The translations under genes were made by a program, and so were the position numbers. Positions 26,682 through 36,830 of a stretch of DNA of 64,000 nt are shown piece after piece. Position 1 is the first letter of the stretch. Each line of letters begins with the position of its first letter. The notes under the pieces are model-generated. The model did no database searches. It was not told where the DNA came from and worked only from the letters and a program-made list of their open reading frames with translations. Origin of the DNA: an uncultured Hyphomonas sp. (lineage in GTDB: Bacteria > Pseudomonadota > Alphaproteobacteria > Caulobacterales > Hyphomonadaceae); NCBI RefSeq assembly GCF_963678195.1, contig NZ_OY782759.1, positions 2,356,001 to 2,420,000 of the forward strand, written 5' to 3'.

Positions 26682-29540
26682 TCACCAATTATATGTTCCG
26701 CGAACAAACCATGTGCCGCCGGTGAACCCGAATGGTGCAAATGTGTTATACATGTTCGCGCCATTGTCCGGCGTCGGCTCGCTGATACGGTCCGGATAGG
26801 TGTTGAACGCATTATTGGCCCCGGCATAAATCGTGAAACAATCCGACAAGGCATAACCGAGTTCAAAATTCGCAATCCACTCCGGGCTCACATCGAAGTC
26901 TTTTTCAGGCTTGGCTGCGTTGCGAACGGTATAACCACCGAATCGGGTCGCGCGGACCTTCGTCCTGAAGCGCTCAATGTCCCAGCCAAGGCTCAGGATG
27001 ATTTTCGAGTCCGGAATTGTGTCCGTCAGAGCGCCTCGTTTGCCACGATTGAATATCTCGATCTCTCCCAGCGCCTCAAGCTCAGCTGGATTGTCCATGA
27101 TGTGGCGGATATCCGTCTCGTTCTTGTTGTAGCCCCCGATAAAGCTGAAGTCGCCGTAACCGGTTACCCGCCGATACGTCACAACAATATCAACGCCGCG
27201 GGTCCGGGTATCTATGGCGTTGGTATAATACTGCCCGCTGATGTCCGGTGAGATGCCATTCTCGGTCAGCAATCTCTTCACTTGCTCTCCAATCGTGGTC
27301 TCACCGTCTGCGGAAAGACGAGGGTCAATAGGCGAAAAAGTCGATGTCACCGCGATCCGGTCGTCCAAGTCGATCTGGTAGACGTCGGCCGTGATCGACA
27401 GATCACGCAACGGTTCCAGCGTTACACCAACACTCAGGTTTCTGGACGTTTCTGGCTGTAGTGGCGATGCGCCGAGTGCCTTCGCAGCAGCAGAGTCGAC
27501 CGGCAGGTTTTTGAGAAGCAACAGCTCAGCGTCTCCGTCGCCATCCAGGTCACGGAACTGGCTGGTCGTGGAAGAATAGGTCTGCTGCGCCAGGGTCGGA
27601 GCCCGGAAGCCTGTATTGTATGAGGCTCTTAGTGCGGCCCGGTCACTGAGTTCATACCGGCCGTTCAGCTTGTAGATCAGTTGATCGCCCGCTTCGTTGT
27701 CGAACTGTTCATATCGAAGTGCAGCATCGAGATAGATTTTGCGCGTTGGGCTCCAGCCAAGTTCGCCATAAGCACTGAGATTGGTTCGCTGGCTCTTTCC
27801 AGCATCGTCGGGCCGGAAGCCGGGCGTCGCCTGCGCCCCCGGCGTAAGGAGTTCTCCTGCGAAGGGTTGGCCTTCGGGACGAACATAATCACCGGCGATC
27901 CAGCTGGCTTCGTCACCCTCCCGAACTTCATATGTTTCCAGTCTGTGCTGGAGCCCAAATGAAACCTGCCAGATACCGCTGTGTTCGAATGTATATCGCC
28001 TTGTCAGATCGAGCGAGTTTACCCATTCAGAAGAAATCAGCCGTCCGATCTCAAACGAAGTCGGGCTGTCCGGTCCGAGACTGGCGTTCAGGCCATTTTT
28101 GTTTTCCCAGTCGCTGTTGTCGGAACCAAAGTTCGAAGAGATATCCCAGTTCCAGCCATCGGCCGTCTCACCGCGCACGCCAGCCGCCAGCTCGAAATCG
28201 TTCTCCTCGATTATCAGCCGCGGCCGGAAGCCGTCAGGATAGACTTCCGGCAACGTCACGTCGCGTGTCGGCGCACGAAAGGACCAATTCAGAACCGACT
28301 TCCGGAAACTATATGTTCCAAAGCTATAGAATTCCGCATCCGCAAGCTCCTGAACCAGGTTTGCACCCAGAATATGCGACATCTGCGGAAACGCCCCATA
28401 ATTCTGTGAGACCATCCGGTCTATGGTTGCCTCCCTCGGATCACGCGCGCGGCCTTCGAGCAAGGGATAGAGGTTTATGCGATCGGAAATCGGCACAGCC
28501 CGGTTGGACTCTTCCCGGTCCATATAATTGTAAAACAGATTCAGTCTGCCGGTCTGCCCGACTGGCATACCCCGGCTGGCAGACAGGTTGACGTACTCAC
28601 CGTCATTTCGGTCGAAGTTCTGCCCTGTACTGATAGATATGTCCCCGCCCTCAGCGGCATCTTTCAGAATCACATTGATGACACCGGCGATCGCGTCCGA
28701 TCCGTACTGTGCCGCTGCGCCATCGCGAAGAACTTCAATCCGTTCAATTGCCGACATCGGAAACATGTTGATGTCGACCCCGGCGGCCCCGTTGTAAAGC
28801 GAGGACACCGAGTTGATCAGTGCTGTTTTATGCCGCCTTTTTCCATTCACCAAAATCAGGGTATGGTCCGGACTGAGCCCTCTTATGCCACCTGATGCGA
28901 TAGCGGCCGCTGTGCCGCCGCCGCTTCGGGCTGGCAGGTTGAAGGACGGAACCAGATAACGGATCGACTCGAATATGCCGACAGGGCCTCCAGCTTTGAG
29001 ATCCTCCGCCCCGAACACATCAACCGGCACAGGACTGTTGACAAGTGTTCTGGAGATGCCTCGCGCACCGGTCACAATAACCGTACCCTGAACACTTTCG
29101 AGGTCTTCCGTCTCTGTAATTTCAATACTCGGGAACAATGGCGACCGCGGATGTTTCGGCGTTCTGATCTGCGGTGGTGCCTCGGGCGGCGCAGTCGTCT
29201 TATCAATGAGCCGTGGCTGCAGAGTCAGAGCACCATTCTCCAGCCGCTCGACGCCCAGTCCCGTCCCTTTGAGTAACATCTTAAGAGCCGCATCCCCCCC
29301 GAGCCGTCCCTCGACCGCATGTGAGGTCTTTCCCTCCAACATGTCCGCAGGAACAACGAGAACTACCTTCGATTGCTCAGAATACTGCATGAGTGCGCGA
29401 GCAAGCGGTTGCGCGTCTATCCGGTAGTATGCGGCCCCATTTGCATCAGAGTCTGCAAGCGCCGACAGGAATTGCATCATAGCAACGGATGCCACACCAG
29501 CCAGGCCAGCTCTGTTGAGCGGTCTTCTGACGTCCGACAT
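26682..29540 (-). CDS. FecA-type TonB receptor with STN signalling domain
   Basis: A 952-residue receptor: leader, N-terminal STN domain (about 38-108, [21 protein letters not shown]... to GALTLQP), plug ([56 protein letters not shown]) and a barrel with a C-terminal aromatic residue. The STN domain in the periplasm normally contacts a FecR anti-sigma factor, and a FecR and FecI pair lie directly upstream on the same strand. The receptor should therefore report ligand binding to its own sigma factor. The plug is close to that of the receptor at 1989-4634. Ligand unknown; the following acylase gene suggests an acylated compound. Confidence 0.93.
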   Translation of the reverse strand: MSDVRRPLNRAGLAGVASVAMMQFLSALADSDANGAAYYRIDAQPLARALMQYSEQSKVVLVVPADMLEGKTSHAVEGRLGGDAALKMLLKGTGLGVERLENGALTLQPRLIDKTTAPPEAPPQIRTPKHPRSPLFPSIEITETEDLESVQGTVIVTGARGISRTLVNSPVPVDVFGAEDLKAGGPVGIFESIRYLVPSFNLPARSGGGTAAAIASGGIRGLSPDHTLILVNGKRRHKTALINSVSSLYNGAAGVDINMFPMSAIERIEVLRDGAAAQYGSDAIAGVINVILKDAAEGGDISISTGQNFDRNDGEYVNLSASRGMPVGQTGRLNLFYNYMDREESNRAVPISDRINLYPLLEGRARDPREATIDRMVSQNYGAFPQMSHILGANLVQELADAEFYSFGTYSFRKSVLNWSFRAPTRDVTLPEVYPDGFRPRLIIEENDFELAAGVRGETADGWNWDISSNFGSDNSDWENKNGLNASLGPDSPTSFEIGRLISSEWVNSLDLTRRYTFEHSGIWQVSFGLQHRLETYEVREGDEASWIAGDYVRPEGQPFAGELLTPGAQATPGFRPDDAGKSQRTNLSAYGELGWSPTRKIYLDAALRYEQFDNEAGDQLIYKLNGRYELSDRAALRASYNTGFRAPTLAQQTYSSTTSQFRDLDGDGDAELLLLKNLPVDSAAAKALGASPLQPETSRNLSVGVTLEPLRDLSITADVYQIDLDDRIAVTSTFSPIDPRLSADGETTIGEQVKRLLTENGISPDISGQYYTNAIDTRTRGVDIVVTYRRVTGYGDFSFIGGYNKNETDIRHIMDNPAELEALGEIEIFNRGKRGALTDTIPDSKIILSLGWDIERFRTKVRATRFGGYTVRNAAKPEKDFDVSPEWIANFELGYALSDCFTIYAGANNAFNTYPDRISEPTPDNGANMYNTFAPFGFTGGTWFVRGTYNW

Positions 29541-29767
29541 CCTGAGTGCCCCCCTGAATAGTTCGAAAAGGCTCCGAATGACACAGCGGCAGGATTCCGG
29601 GGCACACTATGCGGAGCCATCCAAGGGAATCTATCCCGTCCAAGCAACTATGTCGGGCAACCAGTGGGAACGCACGTATATCTGCGCAATCAGTGCAGCA
29701 TTCATCGGCACCACGCGCGGAAAATGCGCGCGTTTGTCCATGATTTTGTCAGATAAAAACCGAGCGC

Positions 29768-30841
29768 TCAGTCCGCTGGACGGAATACAACTTTCGCGGG
29801 ATCGCTTGTGTCTACCGAAAGAGGATAAGACGCCGCAAGTGCAAACAGGAACTGATCAAGATTGTCGGCCCCGAACGCTGCCGTCACCCGTACCTGCCTC
29901 AGCTGCGGATCGGAAAAATCAAAGGTTCGGCGATCATAGCGGCGAATATCGCCAACAATATCGCCGAGGCTGACATCTTCATATGCCAGCCAGCCTTCGC
30001 GCCAGGAGGCAACCGAAGCCGGATCGACGCCCCGGGTCAGCTGCTCGTCACCGCCAATCAACGCGATCACCTGATCTCCGGCGGTCAGTACATCCTTTTG
30101 GCGCACCTCCTGCTGGCGTTCGGCCAATTGCGGGTTCTGCCCCTTCATCACCTGCACAACGCCTTCGGCGACCGTCACCATAATCGCTTCCGGTGTCTCG
30201 CGAACATCGAACCGGGTTCCCACAACGCGGACGAGACGATCCCCTGCCTGAACGTAGAACGGGTGCGCCTTGTCTTCAGCAACATCAAAAAAGGCTTCGC
30301 CATCCAAAAGCTCTGCGGTCCTGAGACCATCCTCGGACTTGTATTCGAGACGCGACTTTGCTCCCAGAGTGACAAGCGTGCCATCCGGCAGGGTCACATC
30401 GCGAACCTCTGCAACAGCGGTTTCGAACGTCTTCTGTTCTGCCAGCTGCAGCCCGTGTCCGCTCGTCGGCTTGTGATGAAAGGTAACACAAATTGTCGCC
30501 ACCAGTGCAAATGCTGCGGCCACAACTCCTCCCGCCAGAGCACGCGGCGAAATCGCACCGGAGGCACGCCGGGGTTCGGATTGGAGCGGCGTCAAGGATA
30601 GTCCGGTCTCCTGCTTTTCCAGAACACCACAGGGCACGCCAAGGTCCATCATGATCTGTTCATAGTCATGATAGGCAATGACGTGACTGGGATCGGCAGC
30701 CAGCCAGATTTCAAACTCTGCGAGCTTCTCCTCCGTCGCATCTCCGGAATGCAGATACGTCACCCAGGATCGCGCCTGTGCCTCCACACCTTCGGATAAG
30801 CCTTTGTTTTTTTTATAATCCGGCTCACTCAAGATGAACAT
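29768..30841 (-). CDS. FecR-family anti-sigma factor
   Basis: A 357-residue membrane anti-sigma factor. The ATG at 30841 is preceded by a perfect GGGAGGAA. The N-terminal cytoplasmic DUF4880-type part (SWVTYLHSGDATEEKLAEFEIWLAADPSH) binds sigma, one TM lies at about 101-121, then comes the periplasmic FecR domain (VTLPDGTLVTLGAKSRLEY, VVGTRFDVRETPEAIMVTVAEG), and the C-terminal STN-like segment (FDFSDPQLRQVRVTAAFGADNLDQFL). It lies 14 bp after the sigma gene and 227 bp before the receptor gene. Confidence 0.93.
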   Translation of the reverse strand: MFILSEPDYKKNKGLSEGVEAQARSWVTYLHSGDATEEKLAEFEIWLAADPSHVIAYHDYEQIMMDLGVPCGVLEKQETGLSLTPLQSEPRRASGAISPRALAGGVVAAAFALVATICVTFHHKPTSGHGLQLAEQKTFETAVAEVRDVTLPDGTLVTLGAKSRLEYKSEDGLRTAELLDGEAFFDVAEDKAHPFYVQAGDRLVRVVGTRFDVRETPEAIMVTVAEGVVQVMKGQNPQLAERQQEVRQKDVLTAGDQVIALIGGDEQLTRGVDPASVASWREGWLAYEDVSLGDIVGDIRRYDRRTFDFSDPQLRQVRVTAAFGADNLDQFLFALAASYPLSVDTSDPAKVVFRPAD

Positions 30842-30855
30842 TTCCTCCCGAACCG

Positions 30856-31407
30856 CTAGCGCTTGAGCGCTTGCGAAAAGCTGGCGAGCGCCTTTTCCAT
30901 CTGCCTGTAGACATCGCCATAAGACCAACCCGTTTCGTCGGCAATCTGCTGATAAGTATATCCGTGCTGCCGCCGCAAGGTCAGGATAACTTGTTGTTTT
31001 TCCGGCAATTTGCGGAACACTTCGTTGATCACCTCAAAACGCTCTTTCTCAAGTAGGACGCGTTCAGGCGATATATCATCCAACTGAGAGCCAGAATTTT
31101 CAGCAAGGACTGCCTTTGCATAGGCCATATGCCTTCCTGAACGGCGCTTTTGATCCAGTATAATATTCCGCGCGGTAACCAGCAGGAAAGCGCGCGGGTT
31201 CCGCACCTTCTGAGGCTCCTCAAGAGCTGCGTAGCGGATAAACGCTGCCTGCACAGCGTCCTCAGGCTCCGGCGGCCCGGCCCCGAACATACGCCTCAGC
31301 TGCCCGCACAAATCCTGCCAGTACACCTGGTAAAGCTGTTCGAAGTTCGGTGAGTCTTTACACGCTGCATGCCCAGCGGCATGTACCGTATCCGGAACCG
31401 ATGACAT
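30856..31407 (-). CDS. FecI-like ECF sigma factor
   Basis: A 183-residue extracytoplasmic-function sigma factor. Region 2 has EDAVQAAFIRY and NPRAFLLVTARNIILDQKRR; region 4 has LPEKQQVILTLRRQHGYTYQQIADETGWS. It should direct transcription of the receptor and acylase genes when released by FecR. The start is uncertain: the ATG at 31407 is used here, but a GTG at 31443 in the same frame is possible and neither has a good Shine-Dalgarno. Confidence 0.92.
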   Translation of the reverse strand: MSSVPDTVHAAGHAACKDSPNFEQLYQVYWQDLCGQLRRMFGAGPPEPEDAVQAAFIRYAALEEPQKVRNPRAFLLVTARNIILDQKRRSGRHMAYAKAVLAENSGSQLDDISPERVLLEKERFEVINEVFRKLPEKQQVILTLRRQHGYTYQQIADETGWSYGDVYRQMEKALASFSQALKR

Positions 31408-31663
31408 GGACTTCGTATTGGACTTGCTCAAAACCCGGCTCACACTTCAACATTCAGGATGTTCAGCCATCCGAAAGGAAGGAACGGAGACAAGCCAGTT
31501 GATGCAATCCGCAGGCATTCAGCTGCTCATGCGCAGTTGTAAAGCAAGATCGCAGATCAGATGCGAAAAATTCAATCCTCCTGCCCTCATGTACTTCGCA
31601 TTTCATCAACAAGCTGCCGGGCAAGCGAGACGTCCCGCCCCCGCTATCCAGAGAAGAACAACG

Positions 31664-31693
31664 GGCCAATGCCCTTGCTTGCAAGTGCTGGCC
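31664..31693 (-). terminator. Weak hairpin after the propeller-amidohydrolase gene
   Basis: GGCCA and TGGCC pair and extend imperfectly through GC(A)CTTGC / GCAAGGGC. It lies just after the stop codon on the minus strand, but with no real T run. Confidence 0.35.
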
Positions 31694-31703
31694 AAATCCA
31701 GGC

Positions 31704-34652
31704 TCATTCTGGTCGGACGTAGACGATCTCCCCATTCTTCATCACTTCGCTCACCGTCAATGTGTTGGAAATGTCTTCGAGCGGGTCACCGTCAAGAATG
31801 GTAATGTCCGCCAGGTACCCCGGAGCGATCTGACCCAATTGATCGCCGACGCCGATTGCCTCTGCAGCCTGACTTGTCGCCAGCTTCAACACAGTCGCAT
31901 TCGGAAGCCCGGCGTCTGAATAGATCGACAGTTCGTCATGAAGCGATGCACCGTAAGGAATGAAAGGCGAGTCCGTACCGGCAACTATTTTTCCTCCATT
32001 ATCGATAATTTCCACCAGCGTTTCCTGACCAGCCTGAACGAACTCAGCACCAGCGCGCTTTCCCAGCGCGAGGGTCGGTGTCACGTACATTCCCGATTGC
32101 GAAATCAGGGCAATGACATCCTGGTAGGAATGTCCATTCAGAGAGCTCTTCAGAGAATACCCCCGGCGGCTTGTCGCGCCGAAGTGCTCCATCTGATCCA
32201 CGCCGTTCGCAACAGCCGGATAAAGCTCATGCCCAGTAACCGGAATACCGGATGCATGCGCAAGTTCGATCACTGTCTTCTGAACAGTATAGTCCTGACG
32301 CACATAACTCTTGTATAGATCCAGCTTGAGTTCTGTAGAGAGGCGGACAGAATCTTCAGCCTCTTTCACCGTCCCGACTGTTTCAGATACACCATAGGAG
32401 ACACGGGCCCCCTCGTTCAGCGGGCCGGCCGTGAACACACGCGGCGCAGACCGCCGGCCTGAATCTGCAGCTTCCCTCCGCTCGACAGCATGATAAGGGT
32501 CGTCCCCGGTCTCGCGCACTGTGGTAATTCCATGTTTGAACCAGATTTCGCCCAGTGCCTTGCCCTGACTGATCGATTGGTGTGTATGGCTTTCGATAAG
32601 CCCGGGGATCACATATTGATCCGACGCGTCGACCAGGGTTCCCACCGGGTCCACTGAACCAGCCGGCACGATCGAACTGATGACCCCGTCTTCAACAATA
32701 ATGTCGACATTCTCGACATACTCAGCCGCAACCACATCCAGCATGTGTCCGGCACGGATTGTGTAGTCTTCTTCCGGCATGTCACGATGCCACTGGGGTT
32801 TGATATCGAGCGTGCTCGTCTCACCGGTGCTACGGTCGTACAGCATAATCTCAGCGCCATCGATATAGATCAGCTTACTGCCATCAGCGGACCAATTCGG
32901 ATTTTCACCTGCCGGGGCCACCAGCGTGGCGGTACCGAGTTGCCCTTCTCCTGAGAGCGAAGCCATATAGAGGGCGCCCTGGTACCGGTAAACGATCATG
33001 CCGTCTGAAGACCACGCCGGACGGTTCCACTGACGCCGGCCGAGAGATTCATCCAGACCTTCAGGCGCAACCCACTGCGTCTCACCTTCCCCGGATGCCG
33101 GCATCATGAACAAGGCATTGTACCCCTCCCGGAACCGGTTCGTCTGAGGAAGTCGGCTGACGACCAGAACCGTTTTCCCATCACCGGACCAGGCGGGTGG
33201 GCTTGGCCCGAAAATCGGCTCAGATACTGTCCTCTCTTCGCCTGTCGCGACATCGATGATGTTGACGGTCGCGCCAAGGAAAATGGTGAGCATCGCATCG
33301 GATAGATAGGCGATGCGCGTGCCATCGGGGGACCAGATTGGCGAGTTGGCTGGACGTGCTCCATCGGTCAGCTGTTCGAATGCGCCCGACTCGACATCCA
33401 TCAGCCAGATGTCGGATTTACCCCCCCGATCACTGACAAATGCAATGGTGCTTCCGTCCGGCGACCAGCTTGGTGACAAATCGATAAAGTCATCGTTCGT
33501 CACCTGGTTCGTCTCGCCAGTTTCAAGATCAGCGATCCATAGATCTCCAATGGCGGTGAATACCGCCTTTCTGGCATCGGGCGAGAGTGTCGGATCAATC
33601 ACACCGAGAGCTGGCTTGGCATCCGTGGACGTCAGGTCATAAGTCCGACGCTGGTAAGGCGTTCGGTCCAACTCGACGGAGGCCGTGAACTCGATGCTGG
33701 TCGGTTCCGCAGCATCGGGCGCAATGACTTTCACCTTGCCGTCAGCCGTATAAAGAACGGAACCATCTGCCAGGACCGACGGACGAAATGGAAACACGTC
33801 CCCGCCCTCAACAAGCAACTTTGCGTCGGAACCATCCGTAAATGCCTGAACTACACGGCCTTCACGCCCCAGCAGCCCCGCGATGTAAAGCGAATGCCCA
33901 TCTTCTGCCCAGACCGGCGCACCAAGTGTATTCGCAGTATAGGCAATCGAGAACGCCTCTTCCGTATCCATATCGCGGACGACGAGTGCATCCATCTGCC
34001 CATCGATCACAAAGGCAAGTTTGGAACCGTCTGGTGACAGGACAGGATAAACCGCATTTCCAAAACCGGAAAAATACGGAGTCAGCGGGGTCTCGTAACC
34101 TGTCTCATCAGAAACCGTCAGTTGCTCAGGTTCACTTTCGCCATCAAGTGCAAGCGACCAGACCTGGTAGCCACCTTCGGTATCTGCAGAATAAAGGATA
34201 TTCTTGCCGTCAGGTGTAAAGGTTGGATAGCGAGCGTCCGATGGCCCAAAGGTTCGCTGGGTCAAATCTGAACCATCCGGCTTCATCGTCCAGATTGTAA
34301 ATCCATTGTTTGCATACGTATAAAATGCGATCAATGATCCGTCCGGTGACCATACCGGTTCGTGGGAGTCCATTTCTGCTTGCGTCAGGGCCGTCGCTTC
34401 ACCCCCGTTTGCCGGAACAGACCAAAGCACCCCCTGTAAAGCGAGTATGAGGGTTGCCCCATCCGGAGACATCGCCGCCGACATGTTGGTGCCTTCAGTC
34501 ATGACGACATCAATCAATACCGGATCAGCTGCCTCGGCTTCGTCCACCCTTTCGACGTCGGCGGGTGAGCCCTGACTGCTACAGCCCCCCATAAACACTG
34601 CCGTCAAGGCAACAACAGCCCCTACCGATTTCAAACGGATTATGTCATTCAC
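31704..34652 (-). CDS. TolB-propeller amidohydrolase, lipoprotein
   Basis: A 982-residue protein with a lipoprotein signal (GGCSS), then many PD40/TolB-like propeller repeats (recurrent WSPDGS and LSPDGS up to about residue 600), then an amidohydrolase domain (about 630-980). The metal-site motif is ESHTHQS, followed by ITTVRETGD, and a late GTDSPF carries the conserved Asp. Such fusions are annotated as imidazolonepropionase- or dipeptidase-like; related alphaproteobacterial amidohydrolases cleave dipeptides. The GTG at 34652 is chosen because GGGAG is well spaced. It lies 67 bp downstream of the gamma-glutamyltransferase gene and is probably in its operon. Confidence 0.88.
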   Translation of the reverse strand: MNDIIRLKSVGAVVALTAVFMGGCSSQGSPADVERVDEAEAADPVLIDVVMTEGTNMSAAMSPDGATLILALQGVLWSVPANGGEATALTQAEMDSHEPVWSPDGSLIAFYTYANNGFTIWTMKPDGSDLTQRTFGPSDARYPTFTPDGKNILYSADTEGGYQVWSLALDGESEPEQLTVSDETGYETPLTPYFSGFGNAVYPVLSPDGSKLAFVIDGQMDALVVRDMDTEEAFSIAYTANTLGAPVWAEDGHSLYIAGLLGREGRVVQAFTDGSDAKLLVEGGDVFPFRPSVLADGSVLYTADGKVKVIAPDAAEPTSIEFTASVELDRTPYQRRTYDLTSTDAKPALGVIDPTLSPDARKAVFTAIGDLWIADLETGETNQVTNDDFIDLSPSWSPDGSTIAFVSDRGGKSDIWLMDVESGAFEQLTDGARPANSPIWSPDGTRIAYLSDAMLTIFLGATVNIIDVATGEERTVSEPIFGPSPPAWSGDGKTVLVVSRLPQTNRFREGYNALFMMPASGEGETQWVAPEGLDESLGRRQWNRPAWSSDGMIVYRYQGALYMASLSGEGQLGTATLVAPAGENPNWSADGSKLIYIDGAEIMLYDRSTGETSTLDIKPQWHRDMPEEDYTIRAGHMLDVVAAEYVENVDIIVEDGVISSIVPAGSVDPVGTLVDASDQYVIPGLIESHTHQSISQGKALGEIWFKHGITTVRETGDDPYHAVERREAADSGRRSAPRVFTAGPLNEGARVSYGVSETVGTVKEAEDSVRLSTELKLDLYKSYVRQDYTVQKTVIELAHASGIPVTGHELYPAVANGVDQMEHFGATSRRGYSLKSSLNGHSYQDVIALISQSGMYVTPTLALGKRAGAEFVQAGQETLVEIIDNGGKIVAGTDSPFIPYGASLHDELSIYSDAGLPNATVLKLATSQAAEAIGVGDQLGQIAPGYLADITILDGDPLEDISNTLTVSEVMKNGEIVYVRPE

Positions 34653-34719
34653 GTGGATCGCTCCCAACTAAAAATTCAACAGAATACCTTCAACACACAT
34701 CCGGGCTCCACCCGGACAT

Positions 34720-36657
34720 TCACCACCCCACCGCCATCGCCATGCGGCGCGGGTCCGCTCCCGCCATGACAGCACCATTGTTATAAGCTCTGACGCCCTG
34801 AACGGCTCCAATCGCATACGGCCCGACAAAATTCACAGCATGCCCCAAAGCTTGTAGTCCGAGCAGACTCTGTTGCGAAAACCTCGACTCCAGTTGAAGC
34901 AGGCATTTCGCTCCGGGGAGATAAAAATTGGGATCGGCTTTGACGGCAAAGCGGGGCGCTTCAATCGCCTCCTGAATCCCCATCCCGTAGTCGATCAAGC
35001 TCATCAGAACCTGAAACTCACTTTGGCCGATCGTCTCGCCGCCGGGCGTCCCGAACGCTGCCCAGAGCTTCGAATTATTCATCACGACCACGGGTGAGTT
35101 ATTCAGGATGGGAATTTGTCCCGGCGCGACGAAATTGACGTTGTCCCGATAGGGTGAAGTGGAGCCCAGCCGCATTCCATTATTCAGAAGGAAGCCAGTA
35201 TCACCGACCACAACGCCCGCGCCGAAACCTCCACCCAGCGTCGTCGTTACAACGATTGTGTTTCCGTCCGCATCGACCACAGTCAGACTGGTCGTATCAC
35301 TGAATCGCGCGTCGTCGTCTTCCGTACGCACAAGGGAGTCTGGCGGAGGCGGCGCAGACGGATCATATATCCGAAAATCAGACACGGCCGGGAATGTCGC
35401 GGCCTGCGCTATATCGATCAGGGCAGCCCGGTCAGCAGCATAGGCTTTGGACAACATTGCACCGAGCGGGATGTCTGCATGCTTGGGATCAGCTGCATAA
35501 GCATAAATATCAGCTTTGGCATGCTTAATCGCTTCGGCCTGCAAGTGCAGCAGCAGCGGGCTTCCAGGTTCAATAGCAGACACATCGAATCTCTCAATGA
35601 TGTTTGCCTGCATGCAGACTTCCAGTCCTCCTCGGGATGTAGGCGGGGTCGAATACACTTCGTATCCGCGATAGGTCGTTTGAACCGGATCAGTCCATTT
35701 AGCTTTATAGGCCGTAAGGTCGGCTTGTCTGAGCCAACCTCCCTCTTTCCGAAAGAAACGGTCTAGCTCCGCAGCGATCGGGCCATTGTAAAAATACTCG
35801 CGCGCCGCCAGCAGAGCTTTATCGCGGTCTCCACCGCTCACCAGCACTTTCTGTTCTTCTGCGACCAACGCTTCAAATGTCTTCGCCAAATTCACGTTTG
35901 TCATAATCTGGCGGGGTTTTGGAACCTCCCCATCCGGCAGGAACACTGCCGCGGTTGTTGGATGCAGAGCCAATCGCTCCTGCATGTACGCGATGACACG
36001 CGCGATGGAGGGATCAACTGGGTGTCCGTTTCGCGCGAGATCGATGGCTGGCGCAAAAACGTCTGCCAGTGACAGTCGCCCATGCTTGCGCATGAGTTCG
36101 ATCCAGCCATCGAAAGCACCAGGCGTTGTCCCTGCTTTGGCGCCCCAATCGTACGCTTTCGGGTCGCTGTCCGGATCCAGTGCAAATGGGGCTGCCCCTC
36201 CAAACATAAGGGCTTTTACTCTGCCGGTTGGCTTATCATACACGGTCGCGAAGCCATTTCCCCCAATGCTGGAAGCCCAGGGCTCGACCAGGTTAAGAAC
36301 GGCCATTGTCGCAACAGCAGCATCACCAGATGCGCCTCCTTGCATGAACATCCGCAAGCCGGCAGATGCAGCGAGCGGGTGGCCGGCACTGACAACGCCA
36401 TTCGGCCCGGGTGTTTCGACGCGATGCGTTGAGACATCCAGATCGCCACTTTCCGGCGCATCCGGCGGCCTTATCTTTTCAGACGCGAGCGGGGAAGAGG
36501 GCTGACTCGAAGCTCCGGCAGGCGTGGCACACGCTGAGGCCAAGCTGCTCGCCACAAACGCGCTGCCCGCCAGGAAGTGACGACGATCCAGGCCCGTATT
36601 TGTCACCTCCGGCGTATCACTGGATTCTTCTTTCTGATCTTTGACGATTCCTGTCAT
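34720..36657 (-). CDS. Tat-exported gamma-glutamyltransferase
   Basis: A 645-residue member of the gamma-glutamyltranspeptidase family, which is cut into two chains by self-cleavage. The catalytic Thr is T455 in FSDTTSLTVVD; the usual His after the Thr pair is Ser here. GGGFGAG follows at about 475. The N-terminus has a Tat motif (DRRHFLAG at 24-31, then a hydrophobic stretch to a Cys at 43), so it acts in the periplasm on glutathione-like or gamma-glutamyl compounds. It lies between a TonB receptor and a TolB-propeller amidohydrolase on the same strand, which suggests uptake and stepwise breakdown of a peptide. Confidence 0.9.
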   Translation of the reverse strand: MTGIVKDQKEESSDTPEVTNTGLDRRHFLAGSAFVASSLASACATPAGASSQPSSPLASEKIRPPDAPESGDLDVSTHRVETPGPNGVVSAGHPLAASAGLRMFMQGGASGDAAVATMAVLNLVEPWASSIGGNGFATVYDKPTGRVKALMFGGAAPFALDPDSDPKAYDWGAKAGTTPGAFDGWIELMRKHGRLSLADVFAPAIDLARNGHPVDPSIARVIAYMQERLALHPTTAAVFLPDGEVPKPRQIMTNVNLAKTFEALVAEEQKVLVSGGDRDKALLAAREYFYNGPIAAELDRFFRKEGGWLRQADLTAYKAKWTDPVQTTYRGYEVYSTPPTSRGGLEVCMQANIIERFDVSAIEPGSPLLLHLQAEAIKHAKADIYAYAADPKHADIPLGAMLSKAYAADRAALIDIAQAATFPAVSDFRIYDPSAPPPPDSLVRTEDDDARFSDTTSLTVVDADGNTIVVTTTLGGGFGAGVVVGDTGFLLNNGMRLGSTSPYRDNVNFVAPGQIPILNNSPVVVMNNSKLWAAFGTPGGETIGQSEFQVLMSLIDYGMGIQEAIEAPRFAVKADPNFYLPGAKCLLQLESRFSQQSLLGLQALGHAVNFVGPYAIGAVQGVRAYNNGAVMAGADPRRMAMAVGW

Positions 36658-36777
36658 GGATTAAGTTGCCCTCCCCTATCATCCTGTTCCATTGTATCAG
36701 CCTGAAATTCTCAACTGCGGCAATCATTGGAAACGAGAGCAGGCAACTTACAAGCAGCCATCTCCCGTGATGGACAT

Positions 36778-36805
36778 CCGGGATGGCATCAACGCACCAC
36801 CCCGG
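36778..36805 (-). repeat. Intercistronic inverted repeat, receptor / GGT
   Basis: CCGGGATGG pairs with CCACCCCGG (one mismatch, 10-nt loop) between the receptor stop and the gamma-glutamyltransferase start. It has no T run, so an mRNA-stabilising or attenuating structure is possible. Confidence 0.35.
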
Positions 36806-36830
36806 ATCCCGTTTGAAAGGCTACTCCTTC

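Noticed and set aside
29440-29540. Twin-arginine at the start of the STN receptor ([12 protein letters not shown])
   Set aside because: Outer-membrane receptors use Sec export; the motif lacks the Tat consensus after the RR pair.
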